From Pseudarthrobacter sp. BIM B-2242 (GTDB lineage Bacteria; Actinomycetota; Actinomycetes; Actinomycetales; Micrococcaceae), in the NCBI RefSeq assembly GCF_014764445.1, contig NZ_CP061722.1, forward strand, positions 353,722 to 417,721: a stretch of 64,000 nucleotides of DNA, read 5' to 3'. The notes under the pieces are model-generated. The model saw only the letters and a program-made list of their open reading frames with translations, did not search any database and had not been told where the DNA came from. Within the stretch, counting starts at the first letter, position 1. The number at the start of each line of letters is the position of its first letter. Below, in pieces: positions 15,820 through 23,623 of the stretch. The position numbers and the translations under genes were made by a program.

Positions 15820-16208
15820 CTGCCCGATCGTTCCGCGATCCGGCGGGCGAGGTCACTGTCCCCTGCCCCGATGCGAGCGGTGACTTCACGGGCCCAGGAG
15901 TCGGTCTCGAGGTCGAACAGGGAGCCGCCGGCCTCACGTACCTGGACGGCCAGCTCGCCGTAGCGGGACCCGAGGATCTTCTTTCTGCCGGTCAGTATCT
16001 GGAGCCCGTCCCGGAATGTGGTGACGTCCTGCGCCTGGCGGCCGGAGAGGGTTTCGGGGTCGATGTTCCGGACGTAGGTGCGGACCAGGTCGGATCCGAG
16101 CCGATGGTTGTCCTGGGCGTAGGCGAGACGGTCCAGGGAGATGGCGAAGCGGGCCCTCGGCTCGTCGGAGATGTCGGCCTGCAGGGTCTGGAGCTGGGTG
16201 TTGGTCAT
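15816..16208 (-). CDS. Single-module member of a repeated family (130 aa)
   Basis: The whole protein corresponds to one ~110-residue module: RARFAISLDRLAYAQDN, then LVRTYVRNIDPETL, then DVTTFRDGLQILTGRK and REVTARIGAGDS. Two more copies of this module make up the neighbouring protein at 16217 (LAISLDNL, LAVSLRNL). The ATG lies 8 nt after that gene's stop, so they form one operon. The module is helical with a conserved [FL]A[IV]SL[DR]xL core. I do not recognise it from any named family. Confidence 0.75.
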   Translation of the reverse strand: MTNTQLQTLQADISDEPRARFAISLDRLAYAQDNHRLGSDLVRTYVRNIDPETLSGRQAQDVTTFRDGLQILTGRKKILGSRYGELAVQVREAGGSLFDLETDSWAREVTARIGAGDSDLARRIAERSGS

Positions 16209-16216
16209 GGGTGCTC

Positions 16217-17053
16217 CTAGAAGGGGGTCGGCACTGGCTGGGCGGTGATGGCGGCTGCCAGGGACGGGACGGCGGAGATGATGCGCTTGGTGATTTCCCG
16301 CGCCTCGGCGGCAGAGGCGAAGTTGGAGAGGTCGCCCATCATGTCGTGGACGTTGGCCTGCAGGTTGTGCAGGGTCATCCCTTCGAGCTTGATGTCGCCC
16401 CCGACGATGTCCCAGGCCCGCTGGAGCCGGCGGACGTCGTCGGCGAGCTTGCTGTCCAGGGTTTCAGCCTTAGCTCCGCGGACGTAGGCCCCGACCACGC
16501 CGACGCCTTCCCAGTGGGCGTTCTCGCTGTGAATCAGGTTCCGCAGCGAGACGGCGAGGCGGCCTTCGGGATCGGAGTCGAGGGTGCGTTCGATGTCGGC
16601 GAGGTGGTCTTCCAGGTTAGGGCCGCCGCGGTAGCCAGGGTTCCGTAGGCGGATCTTCTGCTGGTACCTGTCAGCGACCAGCCAGCGCAGCACGGGCTCG
16701 GAGTCGACGATGCGCCGGACCAGTGCCCGGGCCTCACCCTCGGTTGCGAGATCACCAAGCCGGCCGCCGAGGTCGAAGACGTTCCTTCGGATGTTGCGGC
16801 AGGACTCGTCGCGGCCCAGCAGGACCCGTCCGGCCTGGATGTCCTGGGCGCGCCGGAACAGTGCGACGTCTGCCTTCTGCGCTTCGGTGAGATGCTCGGG
16901 GTCGGCAGCCCGGACGAACCCCTTCACCAGGTCCAGCCCGATTAACTGGGTGTCCTCGGAGCGGTTCAAGTTGTCCAGGGAGATGGCAAGGCGGGATTCC
17001 GGGACGGCATCCAGAGCCTTCACGGCCATGGGCAGGTATTCAGCAAGATCCAT
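16217..17053 (-). CDS. Two-module member of a repeated family (278 aa)
   Basis: The protein is an internal duplication. Module 1 (about residues 14-117) has RLAISLDNLNRSED, LVKGFVRAADPEHL, ADVALFRRAQDIQAG and ARALVRRIVDSEP. Module 2 (about 155-268) has RLAVSLRNLIHSEN, VVGAYVRGAKAETL, DDVRRLQRAWDIVGG and AREITKRIISAVP. The downstream gene carries a third copy. The ATG at 17053 is 7 nt after a class A box (an upstream in-frame ATG lies within that box). Likely a helical scaffold or nucleic-acid-associated protein; function unknown. Confidence 0.8.
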   Translation of the reverse strand: MDLAEYLPMAVKALDAVPESRLAISLDNLNRSEDTQLIGLDLVKGFVRAADPEHLTEAQKADVALFRRAQDIQAGRVLLGRDESCRNIRRNVFDLGGRLGDLATEGEARALVRRIVDSEPVLRWLVADRYQQKIRLRNPGYRGGPNLEDHLADIERTLDSDPEGRLAVSLRNLIHSENAHWEGVGVVGAYVRGAKAETLDSKLADDVRRLQRAWDIVGGDIKLEGMTLHNLQANVHDMMGDLSNFASAAEAREITKRIISAVPSLAAAITAQPVPTPF

Positions 17054-17060
17054 GGGCTGC

Positions 17061-17090
17061 ATGTGTGCGGCGGCGGGAGAGCAGCTCCAC
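17061..17090 (-). promoter_or_regulatory. Class A promoter, leaderless
   Basis: GTGGAG, 16 bp, GCACACAT, 7 nt, ATG 17053. Confidence 0.68.
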
Positions 17091-17165
17091 GGGCGGCGGT
17101 GGATGGTGCCTTTCGCCGCCGCAGTTCACCGGCCCATACCCGGACGGTGCGGCGCTACGAGGCTG

Positions 17166-17654
17166 CTACTCGTTGGCGACAATTTCGGGGCAGAACTTTG
17201 CTGCCGCCACGATGGAGTCCTGGTACTCCTTGGCGACAGCAGGATCCTGCATGTATGTGTTCAGCTCGCGGGTACCGGCCCTGCCGTCTTTTATTGCCAG
17301 CTCGGCAAACGCAGCGATGGGCGGAACAATGTCCTTGAGGTCATCGGAGGCCTGCTCAGGCAGCGTCCGCATCTCGGCTTCAACCGCGTCTATCCGGCCC
17401 AGCTCTGCTTCGGTGTCGTCCAGGGGCGGGCGGTAGAAACGGTCAAGGACCGCACAGGTCTCTGCGGTGGACAGGCGCGCATCAGAAACAGACGCGACTT
17501 CAGCGGGTGCCGTGGGAGCAATGTCAGCAGATGTCGTGGGCGCCACCAATGTTGCAGGGGTGGAGGGCTCGAACGATGGTGGGGAGGCGGTGATGCTGCC
17601 CGAGCATCCGGTCAGCAGCAGCGCGCTGGCAATGAAAATGGCGCGCTTCTTCAA
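17166..17654 (-). CDS. Small lipoprotein
   Basis: A 162-residue lipoprotein. The TTG start at 17654 gives MKKRAIFIASALLLTGC, a textbook type II signal peptide with lipobox LTGC. The next 50 residues are Ser/Thr/Pro/Ala-rich linker, then a helical domain with two Cys (AETCAVLDRF and AAKFCPEIV) that could form a disulfide outside the cell. GGGGGGAAAATTTTG supplies the ribosome site. A GCATAGAAT sequence about 30 bp upstream resembles the downstream half of class B. Function unknown. Confidence 0.75.
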   Translation of the reverse strand: MKKRAIFIASALLLTGCSGSITASPPSFEPSTPATLVAPTTSADIAPTAPAEVASVSDARLSTAETCAVLDRFYRPPLDDTEAELGRIDAVEAEMRTLPEQASDDLKDIVPPIAAFAELAIKDGRAGTRELNTYMQDPAVAKEYQDSIVAAAKFCPEIVANE

Positions 17655-17745
17655 AATTTTCCCCCCAATAAACGTACGCAGTTGACGGTCGATTCTATGC
17701 ACGAGCCGGCCGTGAAGTGAGGCAAGAAGAGGCTTGGCCTGCATG

Positions 17746-17819
17746 TGCCCTGGGCTGGACTTGAACCAGCGACCTGCGGTTTAGGAAACCGCCGCTCTAT
17801 CCGTCTGAGCTATCAGGGC
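17746..17819 (-). tRNA. tRNA-Arg (anticodon CCT)
   Basis: A 74-nt cloverleaf on the minus strand: acceptor GCCCTGA/CCAGGGC (one mismatch), D-arm GCTC/GAGC, anticodon arm GCGGT-TTCCTAA-ACCGC with anticodon CCT, and T-arm GCTGG-TTCAAGT-CCAGC. It reads AGG, a rare codon in GC-rich actinobacteria. A class B element at 18002 probably drives it. This is the only fully ordinary tRNA I find. Confidence 0.9.
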
Positions 17820-18001
17820 GTGCCCTGGAGTGCGGATCAATACGGTGGCAGCACCGAATCTCCGCCCCGGACGCCCGCGGTGGGGTGATGTCCGGCGCTC
17901 CGTGGCACCAGGTGTCCACGGCCGGGCAGTATGAGTCCCGGGAGCCCTGTCCGGACAATTCCCTCGGCCCCGGCGCTGTCGCGTGATCCGGCGTGCACTC
18001 C

Positions 18002-18025
18002 TTACTATGCGTCCAGCACCCCGAC
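18002..18025 (-). promoter_or_regulatory. Class B bipartite element (tRNA-Arg)
   Basis: Minus strand GTCGGG, 9 bp, GCATAGTAA, about 180 bp upstream of tRNA-Arg with nothing else between. Confidence 0.55.
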
Positions 18026-18046
18026 GGCCGGTCCCGGTTGTGCCCG

Positions 18047-18076
18047 GTGGCCGCTTTTGGCACGTGCCGCACACAT
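18047..18076 (+). promoter_or_regulatory. Class A promoter, leadered
   Basis: Plus strand GTGGCC, 16 bp, GCACACAT. It implies a leader of about 170 nt before ATG 18252; a short 11-codon frame (ATGGTGAAC...) lies at its start. Nothing else is seen in the leader. Confidence 0.5.
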
Positions 18077-18251
18077 CTATGGTGAACGCCGCCGCTTCAC
18101 GACCGACCCTGTGATGATGAAGCCGATGAGGCGGGACGTCACGAAAGCAGCGGAAATTCCACCGAGCTTTCCGGGACCACAGAATAGTTCCGGGCAGCGC
18201 CGCCCAAGCCCGGCCAGCACCATACCGGGCGCATCACCCATGGGGATCATC

Positions 18252-18962
18252 ATGAACGAATACCACCTCGCCGACGGCTCGCCACGTTACGGGCACCGGA
18301 CAGAGACACCCACCGACCAACCAGCAATCATCGCCAGCGTCCGGGTCGAAGAAGCAGCGGAAGGGGCAGCGCGCCTGGGCCTGGACGAGATGGCGGCCGC
18401 CATCGACAAGCGCCTGACCAGCGCCTGGGCGGACAGGCCGGACAAGTCGGTGGCCATCCTGCGGGAGCAGAATCCCGAAGAGCTGGCTGCAGCCCGCGCC
18501 CTCGTCAAGGTCCACCTGGGCTCCCCGCGCCAGTGGCGGATGAAGGCCCAGACTGTGCGCGACAAGCAGCTGGCCAGTGTCGCGGCACGGCGGAAGGCCA
18601 GCGGCAGCGCGCGGGAGGTCCTGGCTCTGCGTCTGGGGCTCATCGTGGCCCTGATCGCCCCGCCGGCCTACGTCGTGGCGACCAGCCAGGACATCCTGAA
18701 GCTGCTGATCGTGGGCGCCATCTGCTTCGTGGCCGCACTGGTTGGAGGTCATTTCCTGACCATCCGTGCCCGTGTCCCGGTGATGCCGAGCATCCGCGGT
18801 CCATGGCTGGCCGAACTGCGCGAGGACGTCGTGAACGCAACCCTCGTGGCCATCCTGCAGAACAAGGGCATCGCCATGAGCCCGGCAGCCGCTGCAGCGG
18901 GCCGCCGGGGCTGGACCAGCATCCAGGAAGCTGCCGCAGCTGTCGCCCTGCTCCGGCGCTAA
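18252..18962 (+). CDS. Membrane protein with two TM segments (236 aa)
   Basis: The N-terminal 110 residues are soluble and helical (IIASVRVEEAAEGAARLGLDEM...), resembling a cytoplasmic sensor or adaptor. A basic stretch (RDKQLASVAARRKASG) then precedes two membrane segments at about 133-152 and 157-175. The last 60 residues are soluble. ATG 18252 has GGGG six nt upstream; an ATG 12 nt earlier is possible. Family not recognised. Confidence 0.72.
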   Translation: MNEYHLADGSPRYGHRTETPTDQPAIIASVRVEEAAEGAARLGLDEMAAAIDKRLTSAWADRPDKSVAILREQNPEELAAARALVKVHLGSPRQWRMKAQTVRDKQLASVAARRKASGSAREVLALRLGLIVALIAPPAYVVATSQDILKLLIVGAICFVAALVGGHFLTIRARVPVMPSIRGPWLAELREDVVNATLVAILQNKGIAMSPAAAAAGRRGWTSIQEAAAAVALLRR

Positions 18963-18975
18963 GAGGTAAGGTCCG

Positions 18976-19575
18976 TCAGTCCGGGTCGATCCAGTTCCGG
19001 ATGCCACCCTCGATGTGGACGACGGCGCCGCGGAAGCCCGGGTAGTCGCTGGGGTCGGGTCCTTCGGGGCCGGCGGTCATGGCGTCCAGGTTGATGGTCT
19101 TGCACTTGATGCCGAGGGACCGGAGTGCGGCGGCCAGGGCGTCCTGGGGTTGCATGGTTTCGTACTTCTCGTACATCGCCTCGAAGGCATCCTCGATGGC
19201 CTTGCCGTCCAAAGCCTCGAAGGCTTCCTGGGCGTCACGGCGCACGGCGACGAAGGCAGTCAGGACCGGGCCGTGGCCGTCCTCCACGGGCGGAGGCGTC
19301 GCGGCGAGGGGGCCTGAGCTGACCATCTGGACATTCGAGGCGCTGGCGGCACCGCTGTGCTCCATATCGAACTCGTTCTGCACCCGGCCGGCACGCATCA
19401 GAAGGTCCAGCTGCTCTTCGCCGTCGCCGCCGAGATTATCGAACCACTCCTGCATGCCCGGGTCGCTGCCCTGCCAGCCGGAGGCCCACCTGCCGGGTTC
19501 GACCTCGGTCATGCCCATTTCGGCGAGGAACCGCAGTTCCTCTTCGGTTGGCCGTTGGCCCTGCTGCCCGCTCAT
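18976..19575 (-). CDS. Acidic hypothetical protein (199 aa)
   Basis: A strongly acidic soluble protein. The N-terminus is helical (TEEELRFLAEMGMTEVEPGRW), the middle a Pro/Ser linker, and the C-terminal part a second helical domain (EAFEALDGKAIEDAFEAMYEKYE) ending in a beta-rich segment (GAVVHIEGGIRNWID). Start ATG at 19575 with AGGGGAGACG upstream. It is convergent with 18252, only 13 bp apart. Function unknown; acidity and size would fit a DNA mimic or an adaptor, without direct support. Confidence 0.7.
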   Translation of the reverse strand: MSGQQGQRPTEEELRFLAEMGMTEVEPGRWASGWQGSDPGMQEWFDNLGGDGEEQLDLLMRAGRVQNEFDMEHSGAASASNVQMVSSGPLAATPPPVEDGHGPVLTAFVAVRRDAQEAFEALDGKAIEDAFEAMYEKYETMQPQDALAAALRSLGIKCKTINLDAMTAGPEGPDPSDYPGFRGAVVHIEGGIRNWIDPD

Positions 19576-19636
19576 CGTCTCCCCTGTCCTCCGGTTTCTT
19601 GCATCCTAGTGGGACAGGGTGCGGGCGGCCCTTCAT

Positions 19637-20560
19637 TTATGCGGCCAGCCGGTACACGTTGCCTTTGCCGAGAGGGTTGGCTTCCGGAAGTCCCATGCCA
19701 GGGCCAAGGACCAGGTACTCCCTGCCAACGCGTGAGCTTCCGGCCGTGTGGGGGATGTCGAACTCGACGATCTCGGAGTCCGGGTAGAGCAGCGGGATCT
19801 GCGGGTGGGCGTCGTAGGTGAGCAGCCACGGCGCTGTCAGCCGGTTCAGCGCGCGGGCCAGGCGCTGGTGCAGGTCATCGTCCATGCCGATGGCGTACAG
19901 GTCGTTGCCCACTCCAATGTAGGGCGGGTCAACGAAGCAGAAGACCTCATCCTGGACACCTGAGTGCTGGAGGTCTTCGAGGAAGCTGATGCCGTCGCCG
20001 GCGAAGACCTTGAACCGGTCCCCCAGCGCGTGAACGGAGCGGATTCGTTCTGCCAGCGCTGAGGCGTTGAAGCGGGCGCCGATGGTGTGTTGTCCGTCCT
20101 GCGTTTTGCCGCCGATCGGCCCGACACTGGGAAGGATCATTCCGGAGCGGGAGCACCGGTTCAGGATGAAAGCGGACAGTCCCAGTTCGAAGGGATCGAC
20201 CTGCTCGCCACCCAGCGCGGCCGCGACGTTCTGTCTGGAGTCCTGGAACAGAGCCAGTGTGGGGACGGTGCGCTCCACCCTGGCGGCAAGGGCTGGCCCG
20301 TCGCTCATCACGGTGGTCCAGAACGCCGCCAGTGCGGGGTTCGCTTCGACGATCCACGCTTCCGGGACATTGCCGGCAGTCAGTGCCGTGAGGGCTGCCC
20401 CGGCGCCACCACCGAACGGCTCAAGCCAGATTTCAACGTCCATGGGCCACTGGAGGGACTCAAAGGTCTCGGTCAGCCATGGCGCCATACGTGCCTTGCC
20501 ACCCGGGTACCGCAGCGGTGATGAGTAGCGGGTGCGGGCAGGTGTCCGGTGCGGGGTCAT
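19637..20560 (-). CDS. Dam-type (D12 class) adenine-N6 DNA methyltransferase
   Basis: A 307-residue methylase that transfers a methyl group from SAM to adenine in DNA. YSSPLRYPGGKARM is the N-terminal signature, WLEPFGGGAGAAL the SAM-binding loop, and CFVDPPYIG the catalytic DPPY motif, in the alpha order of the D12/Dam class. The start at 20560 follows a class A box by 7 nt; upstream in-frame ATGs lie inside that box. No cognate restriction enzyme is adjacent, so protection of the element's DNA or regulation is more likely than a classical R-M system. Confidence 0.9.
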   Translation of the reverse strand: MTPHRTPARTRYSSPLRYPGGKARMAPWLTETFESLQWPMDVEIWLEPFGGGAGAALTALTAGNVPEAWIVEANPALAAFWTTVMSDGPALAARVERTVPTLALFQDSRQNVAAALGGEQVDPFELGLSAFILNRCSRSGMILPSVGPIGGKTQDGQHTIGARFNASALAERIRSVHALGDRFKVFAGDGISFLEDLQHSGVQDEVFCFVDPPYIGVGNDLYAIGMDDDLHQRLARALNRLTAPWLLTYDAHPQIPLLYPDSEIVEFDIPHTAGSSRVGREYLVLGPGMGLPEANPLGKGNVYRLAA

Positions 20561-20567
20561 GGACGCC

Positions 20568-20597
20568 ATGTGTACGGCCGGCCGGTGGCTGCTCCCC
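20568..20597 (-). promoter_or_regulatory. Class A promoter, leaderless
   Basis: GGGGAG, 16 bp, GTACACAT, 7 nt, ATG 20560. Confidence 0.72.
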
Positions 20598-20651
20598 GGC
20601 CCGTCATGGCTGCGGCGCCCTTCTTCTGATTGCTCATCGTCCGTGATGGCC

Positions 20652-20659
20652 GCACACAA
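20652..20659 (+). promoter_or_regulatory. Class A -10-like box, leadered
   Basis: Plus strand GCACACAA, 35 nt before ATG 20695. Divergent to the promoter at 20568. Confidence 0.4.
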
Positions 20660-20694
20660 AGTGTCAGCAGCCACACCGACCGAAGGGCCCTCCC

Positions 20695-21861
20695 ATGAAC
20701 AGCCTTAGCCGCAACCGTGTCCAGCGCGGCATTCCGACAGGCGGCCAGTTTGCCGCCGAGCGGCACAGCGACCCGACCATTGCGCTCAGCGCTCCCCCTG
20801 CCAAGAACTGGGGCGAGGTGAACCTGCAGGAAGGCTCCCGTACGCCGTGGGGCCAGGCTCAGGAAGTCCGCCACTACGCCCCGGGAATCGCCGTCGTGAC
20901 CTGCGCGGGGCACGGTGGCATCAAGCTGTCCCCGGAACGCAACCGTGAAGTCCCTCCCTCCCTCCGCCGCAGCTCGGGCTGGTACGAGGAGGACTGTGAA
21001 TTTCAGATCGCCGGCATGTACTTCCCGGAGGAAACCCGGCCATGCGCGGCCACCGGGCACACCCGCGACTGGGAGCTCGATGAATGGAAGGACTACTGCC
21101 GGTCCAGCGTCCGTGGCTGGTTCCCGGACGGGTATGAGAAAGCCACCGGCGAGACGGTCCTGCCCGGCCAGTCCAGCGTCCGCGACCGTGAAACGTGGCT
21201 CGCCGCCCACGCTGATGAGTGGGTATGCCGGTCGGCGACCGACCTCGGCGACGGTACCGTGGCGGTGACCGCCACCCGGCACGGCGAAGAGAAGCGGTTC
21301 GTGGTGCCCCGCGAGGAATACAGCACCCGCACCGAGAACACGGAGCTGGGCGCCGAGAAGACGTTCATCGTTGACCCGACCCGGCACCGCGAGCTGCCTC
21401 CGGAGCCGGTGAAGCCGAAGACGCCGGCGCCCCGCTTCCATGGGGTGGACACGTCCGCGCTGACTGACCTGCAGCGAAGCCGCGCCAACAACGAACTGTG
21501 CAAGCGGTGGCGGTCCGAGGACGGCCGGGTCCGCACCATGCGCGAGATCATCGAAGACGAAGGCATCACCGGCAAGACTGCCTACACGTCCAACGGGAAG
21601 ACTGAGTACCACCTGTCCTCCTATGCGAACGTCGAAGACAGCAGCGGCTACAGCTTCCCCGTTTCGAAGGCGCTCTGGGACGCGGTGGAGGCACCGGACC
21701 GGCGCACCGAAGCCCAGCGGGCCGGGCAGAAAGCAGACCGTGCATTCGAGCGGTGGCAGAACGCCGACGGGAACGACCGCAAGAAGGCCAAGGCTGCGTA
21801 CGAAAAGCTCGCAGCTGAAGCGGATCAGGCCCGGGCCAGGGAACGTGATGCCGCCCAGTAG
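20695..21861 (+). CDS. Large tagged protein (388 aa)
   Basis: The N-terminus is NRVQRGIPTGGQFAAERHSD then PTIAL, a full match to the shared tag. The next ~230 residues are rich in charged and aromatic residues with scattered Cys and Trp (GWYEEDCEFQIAGMYF). The last 60 residues form a charged helix (RTEAQRAGQKADRAFERWQN) suggestive of a coiled coil. Plus strand, divergent from the methylase, followed by a strong terminator. Largest of the eight tagged proteins apart from none with known fold; function unknown. Confidence 0.78.
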   Translation: MNSLSRNRVQRGIPTGGQFAAERHSDPTIALSAPPAKNWGEVNLQEGSRTPWGQAQEVRHYAPGIAVVTCAGHGGIKLSPERNREVPPSLRRSSGWYEEDCEFQIAGMYFPEETRPCAATGHTRDWELDEWKDYCRSSVRGWFPDGYEKATGETVLPGQSSVRDRETWLAAHADEWVCRSATDLGDGTVAVTATRHGEEKRFVVPREEYSTRTENTELGAEKTFIVDPTRHRELPPEPVKPKTPAPRFHGVDTSALTDLQRSRANNELCKRWRSEDGRVRTMREIIEDEGITGKTAYTSNGKTEYHLSSYANVEDSSGYSFPVSKALWDAVEAPDRRTEAQRAGQKADRAFERWQNADGNDRKKAKAAYEKLAAEADQARARERDAAQ

Positions 21862-21876
21862 CCTGGCCAGCGACGA

Positions 21877-21915
21877 CATCAGCCCCGGAGCGAGTTCGAT
21901 GCTCCGGGGCTGATG
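21877..21915 (+). terminator. Strong intrinsic terminator
   Basis: A 15-bp perfect stem, CATCAGCCCCGGAGC with GCTCCGGGGCTGATG, and a 9-nt loop, then TGTTT. Ends the 20695 transcript and faces the tRNA-like cluster. Confidence 0.85.
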
Positions 21916-21950
21916 TGTTTCCCTTACCGGTCCATGTCGAACCGCGGGTG

Positions 21951-22026
21951 GTGGGGCGCGCTGGTTTCGAACCGGCGTCTCCGGGGCATAGGCCCGGCGT
22001 CTTTGACCAAAGGCGGTGCTGCCCCA
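21951..22026 (-). tRNA. tRNA-like element, possible anticodon TAT
   Basis: A 76-nt element with acceptor TGGGGC/GCCCCA plus mismatches and T-arm GCCGG-TTCGAAA-CCAGC with one mismatch. The 5-bp anticodon stem CCGGG/CCCGG carries loop CCTATGC. By position the anticodon is TAT (Ile), but base 33 is C rather than the invariant U. The D-arm is CTTTGGTCAAAG-like and unusual. It may be functional, modified or decaying. Confidence 0.4.
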
Positions 22027-22094
22027 GTGCATCAAGCCGGCTTCGAAGCCGGCAGGTCAGCCATCGCCTTCCCGGTCCAACCGTCATGCACTGG
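22024..22094 (-). ncRNA. tRNA-like hairpin element
   Basis: A 71-nt element closed by a perfect 9-bp stem (CCAGTGCAT with ATGCACTGG). Inside lies a perfect GCCGGC-TTCGAA-GCCGGC hairpin resembling a T-arm, but with a 6-nt loop and 5 nt away from the acceptor-like stem. It overlaps the previous element by three bases. A canonical tRNA does not fit. Confidence 0.35.
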
Positions 22095-22149
22095 ACACCG
22101 CTCCAGACGAGCGCTCCAGGGATGGTGCGGTTGCCCCGCACCAGGGGTA

Positions 22150-22503
22150 TTACTTCTTCCTCTTCGTCTTGCGATCGGAATTCTGCAGAACGCCGCGGAC
22201 ATACACCGCGGGTTCGACCCCGTCCTCGACAAGCAGGACCTGTTCCTTCTCCTTCCAGAGCCGCGCGTTCTCCGCCTGGGCCAGAACACGGGCGCTGTAG
22301 GCGTCGTCCAGGAAGTTACTGAGCTCCCAGAACGACAGAGGCACACTGTGACCCTCGACGGTCAGGACGGCACCGTTGATCTCCTCGTCATAGACGATCG
22401 ACAGGCCCTCTTTCCGGCTCTTGGAGCCCCTCGGGTAGCGCGGGTTGCGCCACTGCCCGTCGGGGTCCTTGGTCCAGCCTGGGTACTGCTGTGAAGTGGT
22501 CAT
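22150..22503 (-). CDS. Small protein with PGW-type N-terminus (117 aa)
   Basis: MTTSQQYPGWTKDPDGQWRN recalls the DUF2510-like 'PGWxxDPxG' motif often found at the start of actinobacterial membrane proteins, but here no membrane segment follows. The middle is helical (LSFWELSNFLDDAYSARVLAQ), possibly coiled coil, and the end is Lys/Arg-rich (RKTKRKK). AAGGAG lies 5 nt before the ATG. It sits inside the tRNA-like cluster on the same strand. Function unknown. Confidence 0.7.
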   Translation of the reverse strand: MTTSQQYPGWTKDPDGQWRNPRYPRGSKSRKEGLSIVYDEEINGAVLTVEGHSVPLSFWELSNFLDDAYSARVLAQAENARLWKEKEQVLLVEDGVEPAVYVRGVLQNSDRKTKRKK

Positions 22504-22520
22504 GGTTCTCCTTGCTTAGA

Positions 22521-22607
22521 TGCCCTGACGGGGGTCGAACCCGCCCGCCGAAGCGGTCCCCAAGCGGAACAGGGTGCGTTGCGCAGTCCCCGATCCCGCA
22601 AGTGGCA
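22521..22607 (-). tRNA. tRNA-like element, class II size, atypical
   Basis: An 87-nt candidate. The 3' part is good: variable-arm-like CCGC-TTCG-GCGG, then T-arm GCGGG-TTCGACC-CCCGT, then CAGGGCA. The 5' part pairs with the acceptor over only four bases and no ordinary anticodon arm is visible. It resembles a Leu/Ser-type tRNA 3' half. Confidence 0.35.
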
Positions 22608-22699
22608 CTCTTTCTCTACCCACGCACACACCTGGGCGTGCCGGACAGAAGCGGGGACTGCTTGGAAGACGGCGCGTGTGCGAGACGGACGCCTTCCCG

Positions 22700-22825
22700 T
22701 TGCCTCAGGGGGACTCGAACCCAGGAGAAGCGGCTTCCGCCGATCCCACTGCCCGGACCTGTTACGGTTCCCGGCCCCAAACCTCCGGCTCTTCGCCGGT
22801 GCTCTGCCAATCGAGCTACAAGGCA
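22700..22825 (-). tRNA. Elongated tRNA-like gene (126 nt)
   Basis: Acceptor halves TGCCTTG and TGAGGCA pair over 7 bp; D-arm GCTC-GATTGGCA-GAGC is ideal; the T-loop TTCGAGT has a weak stem. Between D- and T-arms lie about 75 nt instead of about 27: CCGGC-GAAGA-GCCGG, a second GCCGG, an ACC-GTAACA-GGT hairpin and CGGC-GGAA-GCCG. This is longer than any class II tRNA. It is either a tRNA with an insertion or a fusion of two tRNA remnants. Confidence 0.4.
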
Positions 22826-22908
22826 CTCCAGTTTTTGTTTTCCGGCCGTCACCGGGGGATGGATGGCTCCACCCTGGAATATGCCGCAGACCGTCGTCGC
22901 AGCTTCCG

Positions 22909-22988
22909 AGCCCGTGACTGGGTTCGCACCAGCACGCCTGTCTAAGGGGTTGACGACCCCGGCGCAGTCTTTCCAATGACACACGGAC
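22909..22988 (-). tRNA. tRNA-like gene with hairpin in the anticodon loop
   Basis: 80 nt. Acceptor GTCCGTG/CACGGGC (7 bp), short D-arm GTC/GAC, T-arm GCTGG-TGCGAAC-CCAGT. The anticodon stem GCGCC/GGCGT closes a 22-nt loop made of a 15-nt hairpin (GGGGT-CGTCA-ACCCC) and TTAGACA. Without the hairpin the anticodon would be AGA; taking the hairpin as the anticodon arm gives GTC with C at position 33. Confidence 0.4.
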
Positions 22989-23284
22989 ATGAGAGCACCC
23001 GAAGATGCTTCGTAGCAGGCACGGGTCTCGAACCCGCCACCCCGGCCCGCCGGCAGACGGGCCAAGGCCAGCACCTTCCGGTACCGGGCGCCACCGGGAC
23101 GCCTCTCCTGCAGCCATTCATTTAGCGTGAGGTCTTCGAAGCCTGTTCCTGCCGGGACCAGGCCAACCGCACGTGGGTACTCACGCAACTCCTGCGCCGC
23201 TGTCATGGATTTGTGTTGCCGCCAAAAACGAGGAGCAACCCCCGCTAGCAACGAACCGTCAGTCAGCAGATTTGCGGTTCAGCG

Positions 23285-23356
23285 CGGACCGGCACCCCTC
23301 GACGGATGCACCGTTGGAAGCTAACACTCCCCCGCTCTGCCTTTGAGCTACGGTCC
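23285..23356 (-). tRNA. tRNA-Asn-like (anticodon GTT)
   Basis: 72 nt. Acceptor GGACCG/CGGTCC, D-arm GCTC-AAAGGCA-GAGC, anticodon loop GTGTTAG with U33 and anticodon GTT on stem GGGGA/CTTCC (terminal mismatch), and T-arm GCATCC/GGGTGC with a short GTCGAG loop. It reads AAC/AAT. The shortened T-loop is unusual. Confidence 0.55.
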
Positions 23357-23361
23357 TTGGT

Positions 23362-23528
23362 CTCTGGTCAGCCGTAGCCGAAATTCCCTATCCCTATCAC
23401 ACGGCTTTCCTAGGATCCGTGCGCTTACTCTTCAGGTTCAACGGCGCTGGCAGCCGAGTGGTCTCGACCGGACCCCGCTTGCGCTGGTGGGGTCCTGCAT
23501 CGTCCTGCCCGGCATACGCCGTTCCAGA
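23362..23528 (-). repeat. Duplicated noncoding element R1
   Basis: About 167 bp, imperfectly repeated at 25414-25584. The last 39 bp (23490-23528) are identical in both copies and TTCAACGGCGC and CCTATCCCTAT are also shared. No reading frame is conserved. It lies between a tRNA-like 3' half and tRNA-Asn on the minus strand. Confidence 0.75.
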
Positions 23529-23529
23529 G

Positions 23530-23580
23530 TGGGCCGTCCCGGAATCGAACCGGACCGCCGGAGCGGTTCCACATTGGCCC
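23530..23580 (-). ncRNA. tRNA 3'-half-like element
   Basis: CCGC-TCCG-GCGG hairpin, T-arm TCCGG-TTCGATT-CCGGG, then ACGGCCCA; the closest pairing partner GGGCC is only 51 nt away. The nearest full-length 5' half would start near the class A promoter at 23626, but pairs over only four bases. Confidence 0.35.
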
Positions 23581-23623
23581 TGCCAGGTTCCTCTCCCCAG
23601 CGGTAGATTTTCTTCTCTGGCCT

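Noticed and set aside
19637..20560. A restriction-modification system around the Dam-type methylase.
   Set aside because: No neighbouring gene looks like a restriction enzyme; the nuclease-like genes are far away and in other operons.
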